From: Clitopilus passeckerianus
Taxonomy: Eukaryota; Basidiomycota; Agaricomycetes; Agaricales; Entolomataceae
NCBI GenBank assembly: GCA_944990035.1
Contig: CALYLX010000146.1
Span: 310,001-374,000, forward strand
Direction of reading: 5' to 3'
Length of the DNA: 64,000 nt
Both the position numbers and the translations under genes were made by a program. The stretch's first letter is position 1. The number at the start of each line of letters is the position of its first letter. The notes beneath the pieces were generated by a model. The model saw nothing but the letters and a program-made list of their open reading frames with translations, had not been told where the DNA came from and did not search any database. Of the stretch, positions 46,267-59,444 are shown one piece after another.

Positions 46267-49200
46267 CTAATGGCGGACCCGTTTACGGCGAACTACAACA
46301 TCGCTCGCGTCAGGGTCTTGAGTATCAGAAATGTTCTCAACAGGTCCTTCGTCGTCCACATTAGAATCCATGTCAATGTCTTCGTCAGCTCGAGGTCGTT
46401 TACGCGATGCGCGTGGCGTGTCATCCACGCCGTTAACTGGATTAGAGGCTTCGACCTCTTCGTCGAACAGAGCGTCTTGCACCAGCTGTTCGTCCGTTTT
46501 ATCTGGCTCCTCGACGGACTCAACGGGAACGTCTCCTTGGGACAATTTGGGCCGGGGTCGAGGTCTAGCTTTCGGCGTAGCCGGTGCGACTTCATGTTCA
46601 CTGTCATCATCCACACCTTGTTCCTCTTCGGATGTCGCTGGCTGCTCTCCACGAAGACGGCCACTACGACGTTTTGGAGGAGCTCGCCTTGCTTCATCAT
46701 CCGTAGGACCTTCACCGTCGGTCCGCTCCTCGTCGTCTGTGGTAGCGGCGCCTTTCTTGCCCTTCCTCTGCGACCAGCTGCACCTGCATTGAACGCTTGT
46801 GAATATGGCACAGGGCAAGGTCGGAAGAAGGCACGCAAACCTTTCTCTTTCATTGAGGAGCCACTGAGCCGCTTCTCATACGCTCTAAGAGGCTCCCACA
46901 ATTTAGAGGTGGGTGGCACCTCTATCTTCGCTTGAGCAAGGCATTGGTCAAGATGGGCTTTTCTGAAGGGGTTGTAAGTAACTGAGGTCATCGGGTGAGA
47001 TTGATTGAACCTTACATTTTGAGAGCATCCCTGCTCTGAATGGATCCCGCCAACGGGACCAGAGCACGGAAGAATGAAATGCCAATTTTCATGGCTTTCT
47101 TATTCTGGTTGCTTTCATATGTTGCCAACCGTTTTGAAATCCAAGACAGGAGTTCAAGGTGGAGCTCAACGATGTATTGAGGGTCCAGCCTTCGAATAAC
47201 GGCCAATTGACTTCCGCGGACCAGGAAGCAGGATGAGAGCAATTTGGCGAGCTGGACCGCGTTGCTCTCATCTGGTATTACACCATCAAGGACTAAGGAG
47301 AATGCCTAAAGAACATGAGTATAATGGGGATGGAGGAAATCCAAGGAGGTTCACCTCTTGAATTGCGCGTGCAAGCACTGAGACAACAACCTCTCCACGA
47401 TTGTTCATCATGCCAGCTTCACGGAGGACATCGACAATAACCTTTGAACAGGCGTCGAAGGTAGGGCCGAGCTGACCATAGTGGGCAAGAAGAACGGCAC
47501 CATGTCTTATTTGAACAGCGCCGGAACGGATTGCACGCAAGAATGTTGACATGACATCGATGAACACATATTCTTGTTCAAGCTGGGCCCGGGAGTTGAC
47601 ATCGACTGTAAAATCATGAGTTCATGGTGTCTAGTTTTCTGAGGATGCCGAACCTTCGGGTGAAGCTACCCTTTTATTTATCTTGGCCTTCGCAGGGGCA
47701 TCATCAAAGTCGTCACCGTCGCTGTCAGCGTCGTTGTCGACGTTGTTGCCAGAATGTTTGGTTTCAATCGAATCAGCATATTGTTCTATCTCTGCTTGGA
47801 CGTAGCCAGCGCAACGGTACTGAGTCTCATCGTCGAGAGAAAGGGGGACGGAAGCAGTCGGAAGTGTTCTGCCTTCAGAATCAATAGTCTGAGCAGAGAA
47901 TAGAACATGTAGATCAAGTAGATGCTTAAAGGCCTATTCGAGAACGTTAACCAAGGCCTGATGTGATGGGGATTTGGCCCAGACTTACGGCACGCTTGAC
48001 CTTGTCAGCAGTATTAGACTGCGTCCCTACTGCGTACTCAACGAGCTTCTCAAGTAGACCTTCGCGTTGATTGATCAGAGTGGTTTTGATGGCTTCATTG
48101 GCAGGTGCCGACTCCTCTTCGTTGGACAGACTCCTCGCTTTCCATATAATATGCAAGGTGAGGACCTGCAGGGCTTGCTCCACCATCTAACGTCAGGTAT
48201 AAGCAGGTGCTTGAGTGCTTGATAACGACAGGATGCACATACCGTTGCCTCTTCCTTGTAGCCCAGCCTGCCTCGTTCGACAAGTGCATTGAGAAGATCC
48301 CAAGCGGCCGTTTGCTTGCCTTCATCGGTATCCTCAAGAAAATCGTTTGGATTTCTGGTGCCTGCCAAAACCGCAAGCCTGGTGCACAGCACCTCCAAAG
48401 TATGGACCTCGTCTTCGTTGAAAGAAGCGAGTTCTATCTCCTCCCGGCCTGCAACGGTGTCTCGTAAAACCGTTGAAAGTTCGTTCTCGAGTTCGGCAAT
48501 CTTGTCCTTGTTGGTATTGGCCAAGCTAGTAGTTTCACAAAAGTGACGGAATGCAGTCACTGCGTTGGTGAGCACATTGGGAGAGTAATGCGAAAGGAAT
48601 TGTTTCAGCACGTCATCCCACAGGCTAGCATATGCCTAGAATACTCTGCTTTAGGGGCGATTCAAGAACCTGAGAAATCAAGGAACGTACCGGTACCATG
48701 CGCATTTCAACATACAAATCCAGGTTCATGAGGGGCAGAACTTGGAGAACATCGGCAATTCGGTTTTGGTCAGTTTGATATTTGATGAAAAGCCTGGGTA
48801 GGCCTTTGATTAGTTCGCGGGTAATGTCATTAGTAAGTGTCTCCTCTTCTCCCTGCAGAAACTTCAGTGTTGTCGTAATTTTAAAATGTGAATGTATGCG
48901 CCACCTTCTTGCTCAAGGCCGCTTCAGCCCTCGCTTTATGAAGGGCGGTTATGAAGACCTCCAGCAGCGTGGTCTCCTCTACCTCCTCCAATCGCCAGGC
49001 TTCGTCAACAGCAGATTCTTCAGCATCAGGTTTCTTCTTCTTCCCTTGACCGCGTTTCGCCCTCTTCACTCGCTGAATGATCTAAAAGCAGGAACTCCAA
49101 CAACCCTTCCCAGTTGTCAATGGATTCGACTTCTTCCCAGAGGGCTTCAACAGCAAGTGCTGTCCTTCCCTTCTGCTCAGAGTTTAACAGCACGGAAACC

Positions 49201-51130
49201 TCTCTATGGAGGTTCGAATGTGACATATTGGGGCGCTCATCTTCCGCGTTCTCGCTCGATGCATCGCCTTCCTGGCCTAGGTGTTGCTGAAGAGCCTTCC
49301 CCCATTTGACGAGAAGCATGGCAATGGCCTTCATCCCTGCTTTCTGTTTGTCGTCGTCGCTAGGCCTCCCTTTCCCGACCAACCGTTCTTCAACGGCTTC
49401 ATCCCATACACCTTTGACGAATTTACTGACTGCCTTCCGGACTTTCGGTTCCTCGTCGAAAATAAGCAAGCACAGGGACTCGCGTTCCTCCTCCTCTAGC
49501 AATGAATGGCTATCAATAGCCCCAAGAACCTGTATGACAGCGATGCGGACTGAAAGCTCCGTATCGCTGGTAGCCATTTCAATAAGCCGGGGTTTGAACC
49601 GCTCAGTGAAGTGGTTCAGAGAACCGATATAGTCAGCTTGGTCGTAAACACCAGAGAGGGATTTGACAGCCTCAATACGGACGTGCGTGTTGGAATCGGA
49701 GAGGACCCAACCGACATAACGCAGGTAGGTTGCATCGAGGAAGTGGCCAGGGTATTTCTTAAACCATAAGCCTATGGAACGCACGCATTCTGCGCGAATG
49801 TTAGGGTCCAAGTCGCGGTATCGGTGCACGAAAACACTGTCCAGGGACCAATGAGTATCTAGGGGCATAAGGAAGAAGCAATAATTACCCGTCGACAAAC
49901 TCCTTCAAGAACTCTGAAAGCTTTGTACGGCGCTCTCGTATCTCTTGGGCCTTGGATTCCAGCTCCTTTAGCCGAGCGTTTGATGCTTTGTTTTGTCCTT
50001 TTCTCTTCTTTTCTCCCTCTCGCTGCCGGCCAACAACCTCGGCTTCTTTCTCAACAGCAGCGGCGACGTCGCACAGGGCCGTCTCGACCTCAAGGGCAAT
50101 GACGGTGGCAGTGTGCCGGAAGCTACGAATTTGAGAGGACGACATGGCGACAACCCATGTTTGTAAAGTCTCCATTAGATCGGAGGAATACAGCAGCCCC
50201 AGGTCAGCCGAGGAGGATATCAGGCGTTCGACAAACTCAGAAAGTGAGCGGCGGAACTTCTTGAAGATAGGAGTTTTGAAGTCAAGGGGTACACAGCTGA
50301 ATTGTCCTACAAAAAATGAGTCAGTAGATAGTCTGCGAATCCAGGCCCGAAAAAAGTCAAACCTGCTTGAGAGCTTCTGTGAAGTTATCCAGAGCATCGA
50401 CGACGCCGTCAAGGTCGACGGAAGAGTTTTCGTCGACAGAATCGTTACATCCGCAGGCTCTCAGAATGAGATTTATGAGTTCGGCAAGGGCAGACCCAGG
50501 ACTTTGTTCAAGCGACTCTAGGAAGTCCTCTGCTGTGGATTGAAGAGCAGCGGCAGGATTCATGACAGCATCTTGAGTGGAAAATCAGGAAAGGCTGTCA
50601 AAAACACGGAGGTTTGGAACTTACTGAACAAAGCGTTATCCGCAGATATTTTTGTGTCCTCTGTGACTCGGGCAGCATCATACGCGTCTGCACTTTCTTT
50701 AGGCTTCCTGGTCCGCCTCTTCAGCCCATCTGCTGTCTGTGCACCTTCTGTTTTAGCTACACGAGGCTTCTTCGGAGCCGGAGCACCTTTGGTTTTCGTG
50801 CCAGTCTTGCGATTCTTCTTAGTGGCAGGTTTTGGCTTAGGCGCACGATAATCCCCCTCTTCTTCATCTGCATCGTTTGCTTCGTCGTTTTCTGATCCCT
50901 CAGCATCGTTTTCCGACTGTGCTTCATCCATGGTTTCGTCCCCGTTCTCAATGTCATCGCGTTTTCGCTTGGCCTTCGTAGACCCCTGGCTTGCAACTGT
51001 ATTTCGGTTTAGTTCTATATTTTTCGTCCGGAATAACTAAATATTCACCTGAAACAAAAGGTTTTGCGGTCTTCTTTTCCCTCTGCGAGCGGCGAGGAGC
51101 CGGAGAGCCAGTTTCGTTCTCGGACACCAT
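46267..51130 (-). CDS. SCC3: Cohesin subunit SCC3/STAG (stromalin)
   Basis: HEAT-repeat subunit that binds the kleisin and DNA and loads or holds cohesin on chromosomes. The start at 51130 gives MVSENETGSPAPRRSQREKK; exon 1 ends at 51049 and exon 2 begins at 50997 with an acidic then basic tail (KKNRKTGTKTKGAPAPKKPR). The STAG domain follows (TPIFKKFRRSLSEFVERLI; RSFRHTATVIALEVETAL; helix KASNARLKELESKAQEIRER). Next is the conserved SCD block (VFVHRYRDLDPNIRAECVRS; GWVLSDSNTHVRIEAVKSL). The C-terminus is acidic/basic (KRPRADEDIDMDSN) ending RRKRVRH. About ten introns. Frame loss occurs at TTTT 50274-50277 (one more A on the coding strand gives the family's PLTSK-TPIF) and near CC 46765-46766, each fixed by one base. 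The linker near 49030-49070 also changes frame. Confidence 0.9.
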
Positions 51131-53213
51131 GGTCGCGTCGCGTCAAGATGGCTGTGCAAACAACTTGAAACAACACGGGAGTCACCTGCCGTCACGCTGC
51201 TCACAGTGTCCAGTGCTCTGAGTTGTAGGTCCATGTGTACCATGGGTCTCCCTCGGTCTACTGCGTTGAACGTTCAGTCCTTGACTCTCGGATCCACTAA
51301 ATTTAGGCTTTCAATCCCGCAGGAAAAATGCAGCAAATTTTGAGGCTCAATATTTCCCCAACTCGCCCTGTCCGAGGAGACATAACCAATTGGCTAGAAA
51401 ACTCCTGAAAAAAACTTTCTGCAGGAAACACAACTCGGCTTTCGTGCTTTTGGGTGGTTTTCGAATATACTCTCTCTGGCGGTTCCGACTCTCAATCAGG
51501 CTCGCATGTTTTCTCTGGTCCAACGCGCCAATGAAACTAATACAATCTACTGGAGGTTTTTATTCTCCTTATCCTCCTTTGACCGATAACGGCGCGCTCG
51601 TCTTTTTTGGTTGTTCCAGGTTCAGCCTCCAGCGGTTATATCTATATTTGTGACGCGCTCTGTGCCAACGACACAAACTTTATTATTCCCTCTCCGTTCT
51701 CATCGATCACAGTGTGTGCTGCCAGTTGGTCCAATTCGGCGCCTCTGGCTTCATGGGGCTCAGTGTGGTCGTTATTTAATTCCATTGAATCAGCCTCGTG
51801 TACTATAACATACGATCAGTAGCGCTATAGACGTATAAGAGCCATGCCATAGTCTAAGCTCCATACGCGCGGTTTAGCACCAATCCTCCGAAGACAGTGG
51901 AATAATGATCATGATGGCGATTCTGTGCCTTCAATAGTTTCGTTTGAAATTTTTTTGTCGAAGTTGTTCCATATCAGTTTGAACCACCTCTTTCACCTCA
52001 ACAATTTTCACGCCCAGGAACTATGCATTCAATGCGCTCCGAATCGTGATTCGTAGAAGCTTGGTATTCACTGGAGTAACCGAGATTACCTACCAGAGGC
52101 AAAATTTTGTTATTACCCTGACCGAACTATAGACCAGGTGGTGAGGAATATTTACAACGTCGTCGCAGATCAATTAACGAGCTGCGTACTGCGTAAGATA
52201 TGCCCGGAATTTCATTGCAAACGTCAGAGCCTCTTGACATTTTCGCTGTCGTTCCGGATGCCATTTCACCCACAAACCGGCGTGACCTTCATCTCAGGTT
52301 CACTCTCTAGGTACCTACGGCCATGTAGTCCCTTACTGGAGCACTCCGGCGAAATGATGGACACTTACAAAACGGCGAGGAATTGCCACATTGAATCCTT
52401 TCGTTTCAGTTCCGTCTGTCACCAGCTTGAAGGCGGACGACAAGCGAAGTGCCTGGATGACGGTCTGTCCTGACTGACGCACCTCTTCAGTTCAGGCTGT
52501 CAATCTAAGCTACCGGCTCTCTAGTTCGAACCCGCATGACACGACACCCGAATTCTCAAAGTTAGACCGCCCGCCAGGCCAACGCCAGGCGCAAATACTC
52601 TCGGCGTTAAATAACTAGCGATGGCTGAGCATGCTCAACATGGTTTATGGCGCTCGCTCCGGGTGGCTACTGTAGCCTGCGCAGCAGGATGCAGAAGTCT
52701 TGAATGGCTCACCGAGGTGTCAGGAAGAGCCGCACAGAGGTATCGCATATGGTGAGAGAAGCAATGCATCACTCGAGGTCGAGTATTTCTGATCATTGCC
52801 AGACTGGGCATCTCTTTCTTGATCAAGCGATGTTCACCCTCACCCACTCCCCATGAGTGCAAGCAACCCGGAAGATTAGCGCGACTAACACACGTATTGC
52901 TATGAAAACTGTTGCAACGGCGCTTGCTTGATTTCTGGCTGAACGGGACCCTTGGACTTGCATGCCGCCATCAGGCATCATCGATGATCCACGAACCCTA
53001 AGAACGCTTGACACCGCCATTTCATGTCCAACAAAATTTCAGGTCCAATCTCTCGTATTTTTCCTCTAAATCCACTCCGGAGCGATCACCCCTTCGGGAC
53101 CCTTCCCCGCAAAACTATATTCCTACGCTGTCGGGCAATGCGTTTAAAAGGACTTGCTTGCACCTCTTCCTTGTCCTAGCGCCCACCGCCCTCCTCCACT
53201 CCCTTGCAGCAGC
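51131..53213. other. Gene-poor divergent spacer, about 2.1 kb
   Basis: The left part must hold the SCC3 promoter and the right part that of the 53.2 kb gene. Frames at 51390-51653, 52138-52473 and 52823-53020 are short with no similarity I recognise. Confidence 0.45.
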
Positions 53214-54640
53214 ATGTCCCCTTCTCTCAAGCAGAAAGCCATGAGCTACGCTGATGCTGTTCAGGCGCTCAACACCGCCGACTCGCGTGCAGATCTGGAC
53301 GAGGTGTGCTCAAGACTGGCCGATTCAATCCTTGGCATATCGGAAAAGTTTGACAGTGTTGCCAAACATCTCCACTCCGTCGACTTGTTGACGCTGGCAC
53401 CACTATTCAAGCCACAGTGGGAGGTATTGCGGAAAGTGAGCCCGTTCTTACTCTTGTGCGTGGGCTCGCTGACGACGTGCCTTTGTGTTGCCCCTGTCTT
53501 CAGAGTTTCAGAGAGCTAGTATGGAATTTCCGAAATAACGTTAACTTCTTGTCGACACGCGCACGCAGTAAGTTGCCACCGCCGATACGCGGTATGATTA
53601 CGGCTTACATCTTTAACCCAGTGTTCTTCACGACTGTTCTACCCTTGATTGCTCGTAACTCGTCGGGAAGTAGAGCCCATGATGAAAAGCTCCATGTTCT
53701 CAAATCCTTCATGAACGTAAGGATGATCCTCCCACCGCCAGACTGCTACCGTATTGATCAAAATCAATCATGCAGATAACGTCCGACCATTCGAAGCTTA
53801 CGCGGGAGCTAGCCACCAGTTCCATGAAGTTCAACAACTCCCTGAACGCGTTTCATACCTCGTTTTCCAAGTTCGCTTCGCAAAAAATCACTACGGGCCA
53901 GTCTGAAATGAAACATGTATGTCGCAAGTTAGCAGACTTGGAGAACTGTTGCCGAGAGTTGTACCTGGCGGTAAGATCGAAGTTTATCCCCTATCTTCAC
54001 ACAGTGATATTGAATAGGGTCATAGAATGGGCAGTTTCCAGGGGCTAGTGTCTCGCACTATGCATACTCGGTCCTGAGAATGAGTTCATCGACAAAACCA
54101 AGATGTAGCAAACGCAAGCAACAGTTGAAAGCGGTGCTTGCCAGCACGGAGGTCGCCCCAATCGGAGAGCTACATGGACAACTTGACGGTATGCCGTCAT
54201 TCCTTTTCCATGACTGATTTCATCGCTCATCACTCGAATCTAGTGATACAAAACGAGATCGCCCATGCCCACTACACGACCCAAATCTGTCATCGCAAGA
54301 CAGACGCTCTGACTACGGCACAGACGACACTGTCTACACTGACGTCGGACGTGATGATCGTGATTGAGTCCGGGTTGAGCCCGCTTCTCACCATATGGCT
54401 AAGGTTGCAGAAGGACTGTACGGAGCTCTTGCAGTGGCTGCAGGACCCGAAGAGTTCACCAGTGAGTCAATTTCAGTCATGCACGTAGGATCTGCGTTTT
54501 GATGTACACCGACGTTTCAGAAAATGCCCCCGGCTCTAACAGCGTTTGTTGATGCCAATCAGACCCTCTACAATGTTGTAGCATGTTCACTGGATATCCT
54601 CGTGAAAGATATTGATCCGTCACATTTCCCAAGAGCATAG
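53214..54640 (+). CDS. Mostly helical protein of unknown function, possibly degenerate
   Basis: Six exons are supported by phase: 53214 to about 53434 (MSPSLKQKAMSYADAVQAL), then WNFRNNVNFLSTRARSKL, then ITSDHSKLTRELATSSMKF to about 53969, an uncertain exon at about 54020-54188, then an exon to about 54461 (LTTAQTTLSTLTSDVM), and the last (54523-54640, ending DPSHFPRA). The product is almost wholly predicted helix with long amphipathic stretches. It recalls helical-bundle families common in mushrooms, some likened to the ClyA/XaxA fold, but this is low confidence. The fourth exon is damaged: at GGGG 54041-54044 the frame is lost, and two of three frames there have stops. It may be a missing base or real decay. 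Confidence 0.5.
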
Positions 54641-56395
54641 CCAGATGCCTTGTTTATGCACCACTACGGACGCACTTGGACACTTGGAAGTGGAATTCTC
54701 ATTACGACTGTATTCTACATACCATCTTGTATTTAATTTACTGTAGCCAATCCTTTACCTGTATTGCCTAGATACTGCTGTAACCTCTACCTTGATTTCG
54801 GTAGCTCGTGTGACGAAAGGTTTTCAAGTTCTTAGTTGAGAGTGTCGCAAAGCCCTCTGTTGCTACTACACTACTCAAGTAGATCACAGGTCGACATGAC
54901 GGTCGAAAACCATATCACCACCAAATGGCAACCCCCCTACAGCTTGTTGGCATCAGGCCCCTACGGAGCTTAGGAGATGGGAGGACTCGAGATCTCTGGG
55001 TGTTCTATCCCCTATGTACTTGGACATTCGACAGACTACGCCACAACGACCGCGACCTGTCCATGATCGGTGAAGATAGGTCTTGCGCCACTTAAGCTCG
55101 TGCATGAACGGAAATGAGCCCCAATGCAGCATGAGACATCTCTGCATACGGCACCCTCCTGAGGACTCAGTGAGGAGTATACGAGAAAAATGCCGGCCGG
55201 TTTCGACCGGAGTTAGATGCTTGGCGATTCAGGCTTCCATCGCAGTTGCATGTGCACAACTTACGAGAGCTCGGGGGGGAAGGTACCGATCGTCTGGCGG
55301 TCAGAGTGAGGGGAAGGAATTTGTGGGTGAACCTGGGTGGACTGGAAATCCCATGCTCCGACTACCCTGCATTTGGCAAGTAATCCGAGTGTGACTGACC
55401 CAGATGCAAAGCGTCTTACTTATGTACGTAAACGTATTCGAAATTATATCCTCACAAGTGCCACAATATAAGAGCTCGCTTCCAGCGTACTTGAGAATGT
55501 TGTAAAGCTGAGAAGTGAAAGTTATGAGCAGAGTCTGCAAAGACAAGGCCTAAGGGAAGTTTCGGCATGTCCGACAAGTTAGAAATGAAAACGCGTCTGG
55601 TTTGTACCCGTTGTATTATTGTATAAATTTCTTTCTGGCTAAACTCGCTGGTAACATTGAAACAAACATTATACCACGCTCTAAACATCAATTTCTTTAA
55701 TAATTCTTCAACGACGCGTCGCGGAGCCAACTGGCATCATGATTGTGGCCTGACGCGTGTGGGGAGTGTCCGTTTCTGGATTGCCTTTGTTTGGTTCAGC
55801 TTGCATTGCTTTCTGCTCAATTTGGCGACAACGTTCCCACCGCCCAACAACGTTGGACAGGCCATTGTCGGACCAACCACGCAGCACTGACGCTGTTAGC
55901 GGACCTATTTGGTGAGGAATCCTCGTTGTCCACCGCCTCTAGAGGTAGCTACGGCTCGCTGACTTTGAATTCAAACCAATTTACAGGTAATTTCATCGTC
56001 GGAACCCCACGCGATTGGCCTTGTCGAAGGGTCAGTGGCACACTCCATGTATGTTCCCCAAACAATCACCGTCCTGCAGGCAGTTCATATAACCTTTGTG
56101 CATATAGAATCAGCTAGGATCTACAGCGACGGAAAGCATAAATAACTCGCCAACGCATTTCATCTTTCTATTGTTTTAATTTCTCTTTATCTAACGAAGC
56201 TACCGTATTCACGATCTACGCCCGCTCTTGGTACGTCTTCGAGCTGTGGTGATTCACAGCTAGCACAATGTCTGATTCATGCATTTTTCTAGCTTTGCGA
56301 AGACTCATATAGCATAGTAGTCTTCCCGCCATTTACCACAACCCACAACCCACCCGGATCTGACATCCACCGAGCCGCACAAGCCGCAAGTTGAA
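54641..56395. other. Gene-poor region, about 1.75 kb
   Basis: 3' flank of the helical-protein gene followed by promoter of the F-box/WD40 gene. Several 60-120 codon frames exist on both strands, all overlapping and without recognised similarity. Confidence 0.45.
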
Positions 56396-59056
56396 ATGTC
56401 TGGAGTGCCCACCCAGAGACACAGACCGTTTAGCTCCCATGGCTCTCAAGCAAATAACCCGGATCAACCAGGTTTCTCCCAACTTCTAACAACGGCCCTT
56501 GGATCACCATTTCTCACAACGCCTGATTTACCTGACGAGTCAGAACTTGTCGACGGAGCGCCAATTTACGTACCCTATACACAGACTATCACGAGACCAC
56601 CTTCGCCAACCCCTACAGTAGATTCTACGACATTCTCATTCATTTATCATGACCCAGATGCACCACGAACGCCGTTCAAAGCGATATTGCCGCGCATATG
56701 GCATCATATCTCACCAGGCATGCGGCCCATGTCCTTTTCCTTCCCTCCATCCCCTTCACCACCCCCTTACTCTTCCAGGCGAAAGAGCAACCTCCGCCAT
56801 CCACAAGACTCCCCTGAATCAGTCGATTTCAGTGACTTAGAACCTTTGGACGGAGAGGAGGGAGAACTCATCACCATTGATGATGAGGCTTGCTTTTTCT
56901 TTGACGCATTTGGTGCGAGAGCCGTTACCGGCCTAGGTATGTCTATCCATAAAGCTCTGCAAACGCATAGCTGACCATTCCTCAGACATTCTTGCCCTCC
57001 TGCCGACGGAGCTTGCATTGCACATTCTGATAATGCTTTGCACCGATGATCAGGATTCTTCCTCTTCAGCCTCTCTATCTAGTTCTCGAAGCTCCATATC
57101 CCCAATAATTCGTCAGCCTTATCATGCCTTGCATGACATCCTGGTTTGTCTTGAGGTCTCAAAGACATGGCGAACCCTGGCGGCTGATAACACCGTCTGG
57201 AGAGCTTTATTCCTTTCCCGCTGGCCCGTTGATCTTGCGCTCAGGCGCCGGAGCAACAATTCCTCAAATGCGCAAAACCTTCATAAACTACGGGGCATGG
57301 CTCCTCCAAAAGTCGTCCCACAGCCAATGCCGCATGCTATACCAAGCTATTCAATGAAGAACTCTTTGCGGCTGAAGATTAGGAGGAAGCAACGCAAGAT
57401 GACTAGGAACCTTGCAGACCTGGGTCATAGTCGCCTAGCTCCACCTCAAGTTACCGGTTTCCAGCCACCCCCATCCACACCAGCGCCAGTCCTGGACATC
57501 AATCCAGTTTCGGTGCAGCGCACTGTGTCTCTCCACACGATTCGGAAAGGACCCCTTCAACTCAACTGGTACGGAATGTACCGAGAGCGGGTGGAGTTAG
57601 AGAAGCGTTGGAACGGCGTTGCATTTTCACCAGCAATATCTTCGCCTATCATAGACCAAGTGAGGAGACAATATGGCGCCGACCAACCATCTCGTTCTGC
57701 AACACCTTCGGGCATGTCCGCACCCACTCTTGCCGGACCCCTCGGACTCAATGTTCCTGCGCCATCCACGAGCGCCCCTCAAATGCCTTCGGGGTTTGCT
57801 CACTATCCCACCCAATCACCATCAGAAGCGCTATCTCGGTTATGCAATACATACCAAGTTCCCTTCGCACCGAAAGTCACTTCAATTGCAGGCCACACAG
57901 ACAGTGTATACTGCCTCCAGGTGGACTCAAAGCGTATCATCACCGGCTCCCGTGATCGAACGATTAAAATTTGGAGCTTGAAGGGGCGGCTGTTGGGTAG
58001 CTTTGGTGGAACTACAACAGCTGCAGACGGCACTACTCAAGGGCATACGGGGAGTGTCCTATGCCTGAAGTTCAGCCCAGATTGGGACAAAGATGAGGAT
58101 AGAGCTGAACACCAGCTCAAGTCTTTGAGTGGTGGCGGCGCGAAAAAGGGCTTCATGGTTAGCGGTAGCAGCGATTGTACCATATGCGTCTGGGAGCTGT
58201 GTACAGAGAGGAAGCTTTCCGGGATGGAGGATGGCCAGGACGACGGGGAGCGAGAAGTTTCTGCCACGGTTGTTGCTACACTCAAGGGTCATACCGGCGG
58301 CGTATTGGACTTGAGGATGGATGAAAATTGGATTGTCAGCTGGTACGTCTTGGAACTCCAATTTGCGAGGAGAAACATTGATGTTCGATTCTGGATAGCT
58401 CCAAGGATGCCTCCATCCGTGTCTGGGATCGCAAGACTTACGAATTGAAACGGGTGCTTCGTGGACATGAGGGACCTGTAAACGCAGTTGGTCTTCAGAA
58501 TGGCAGAGTTGTCAGCGCCAGCGGCGATGGAAAGATGATACTTTGGGATATAGACAATGGCGAACGCATCAGAACGTTTGAAGGGCATAATCGCGGGCTT
58601 GCCTGTATTGAATTCAAGGTATGAGCTCTTGTCTATCTGGTGATCATTTCTGACAACAGATATGTAGGATGATCTAATTGTTTCGGGCTCCAATGATTGT
58701 AAAATCAAAGTCTGGTCGGCTTCAACTGGCGCTTGCCTATGCACGCTTGGAGGCCACGAAGCTCTTGTACGCGCTTTGGCATTTGAACCCAAGACAGGCA
58801 GGCTCGTCAGCGCCAGTTATGACAAGACCGTCAAAGTTTGGAATCTCTTCACTGGAAAATTGGTTCAAGAGTTCAAGAACATCCACACAAGTCATATTTT
58901 CGATGTCAAGTTCGACGTCTCCAGAATTGTCAGGTGTGTAAACCACCATTACGAATGACGGAAAGTGACTAATGGATGTTGTGTAGCACGTCGCATGATC
59001 AGAAAATTGTCGTCCTTGACTTTTCGCAAGGCCTTGACACAACGTTCTTTGCTTAA
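56396..59056 (+). CDS. F-box/WD40-repeat protein, SCF ubiquitin-ligase receptor
   Basis: Exons 56396-56936, 56986-58342, 58399-58618, 58668-58933 and 58987-59056 join in frame; about 817 residues. After a disordered N-terminus, an F-box region (LDILALLPTELALHILIMLC, later LVCLEVSKTWRTLAADNTVW) is followed by a basic linker, then WD40 repeats: GHTDSVYCLQVDSKRIITG, DRTIKIWSL; GHTGSVLCLKF, SDCTICVWEL; GHTGGVLDLRM, DASIRVWD; GHEGPVNAVGL; GHNRGLACIEF, NDCKIKVW; GHEALVRALAF, YDKTVKVWNL; a final strand HDQKIVVLDF closes the propeller. Same general architecture as Met30, Cdc4 and beta-TrCP; which of these it corresponds to cannot be decided here. It would recruit (phospho)substrates to SCF. Confidence 0.88.
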
Positions 59057-59444
59057 ATTATTGGTGCAAATTTATCTCCTACGTATCTGTCATACATTTT
59101 GACTCACATTAATCGTTGGACATTCTTGCTGCATGTACATATACACATACCCATCATTTATGTATTACATCTTGCTTTCCATGTTTTGTTGTACAACATC
59201 CTCCTAGCATTTCTTGTAAACCTAATACGAATTGCTTTCTTGTCATGTGCAGACTGGGTAACTGGGAGGACTATCGGCTGTCTTCGGAATCAATTGACAA
59301 GCCTCGAGGCCAAATAGACGTCAATTGACCCCGCTGACGTAGTGATTGTTTACTCATAACATGCGCACATCCAATGGAGGCTATTTTTGTGTGAAAGCCT
59401 CATCCACGCCAAGCGCGTTACGGTCTTGACTTCTGACCACCATC
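59057..59444. other. Intergenic, tandem genes
   Basis: 3' flank of the F-box/WD40 gene and promoter of CWH43. No coding signal. Confidence 0.5.

Noticed and set aside
46255..46935. 226-codon plus-strand frame and a 153-codon frame opposite SCC3
   Set aside because: Antisense to the acidic/basic C-terminal exon of SCC3, which is part of a conserved gene on the minus strand.
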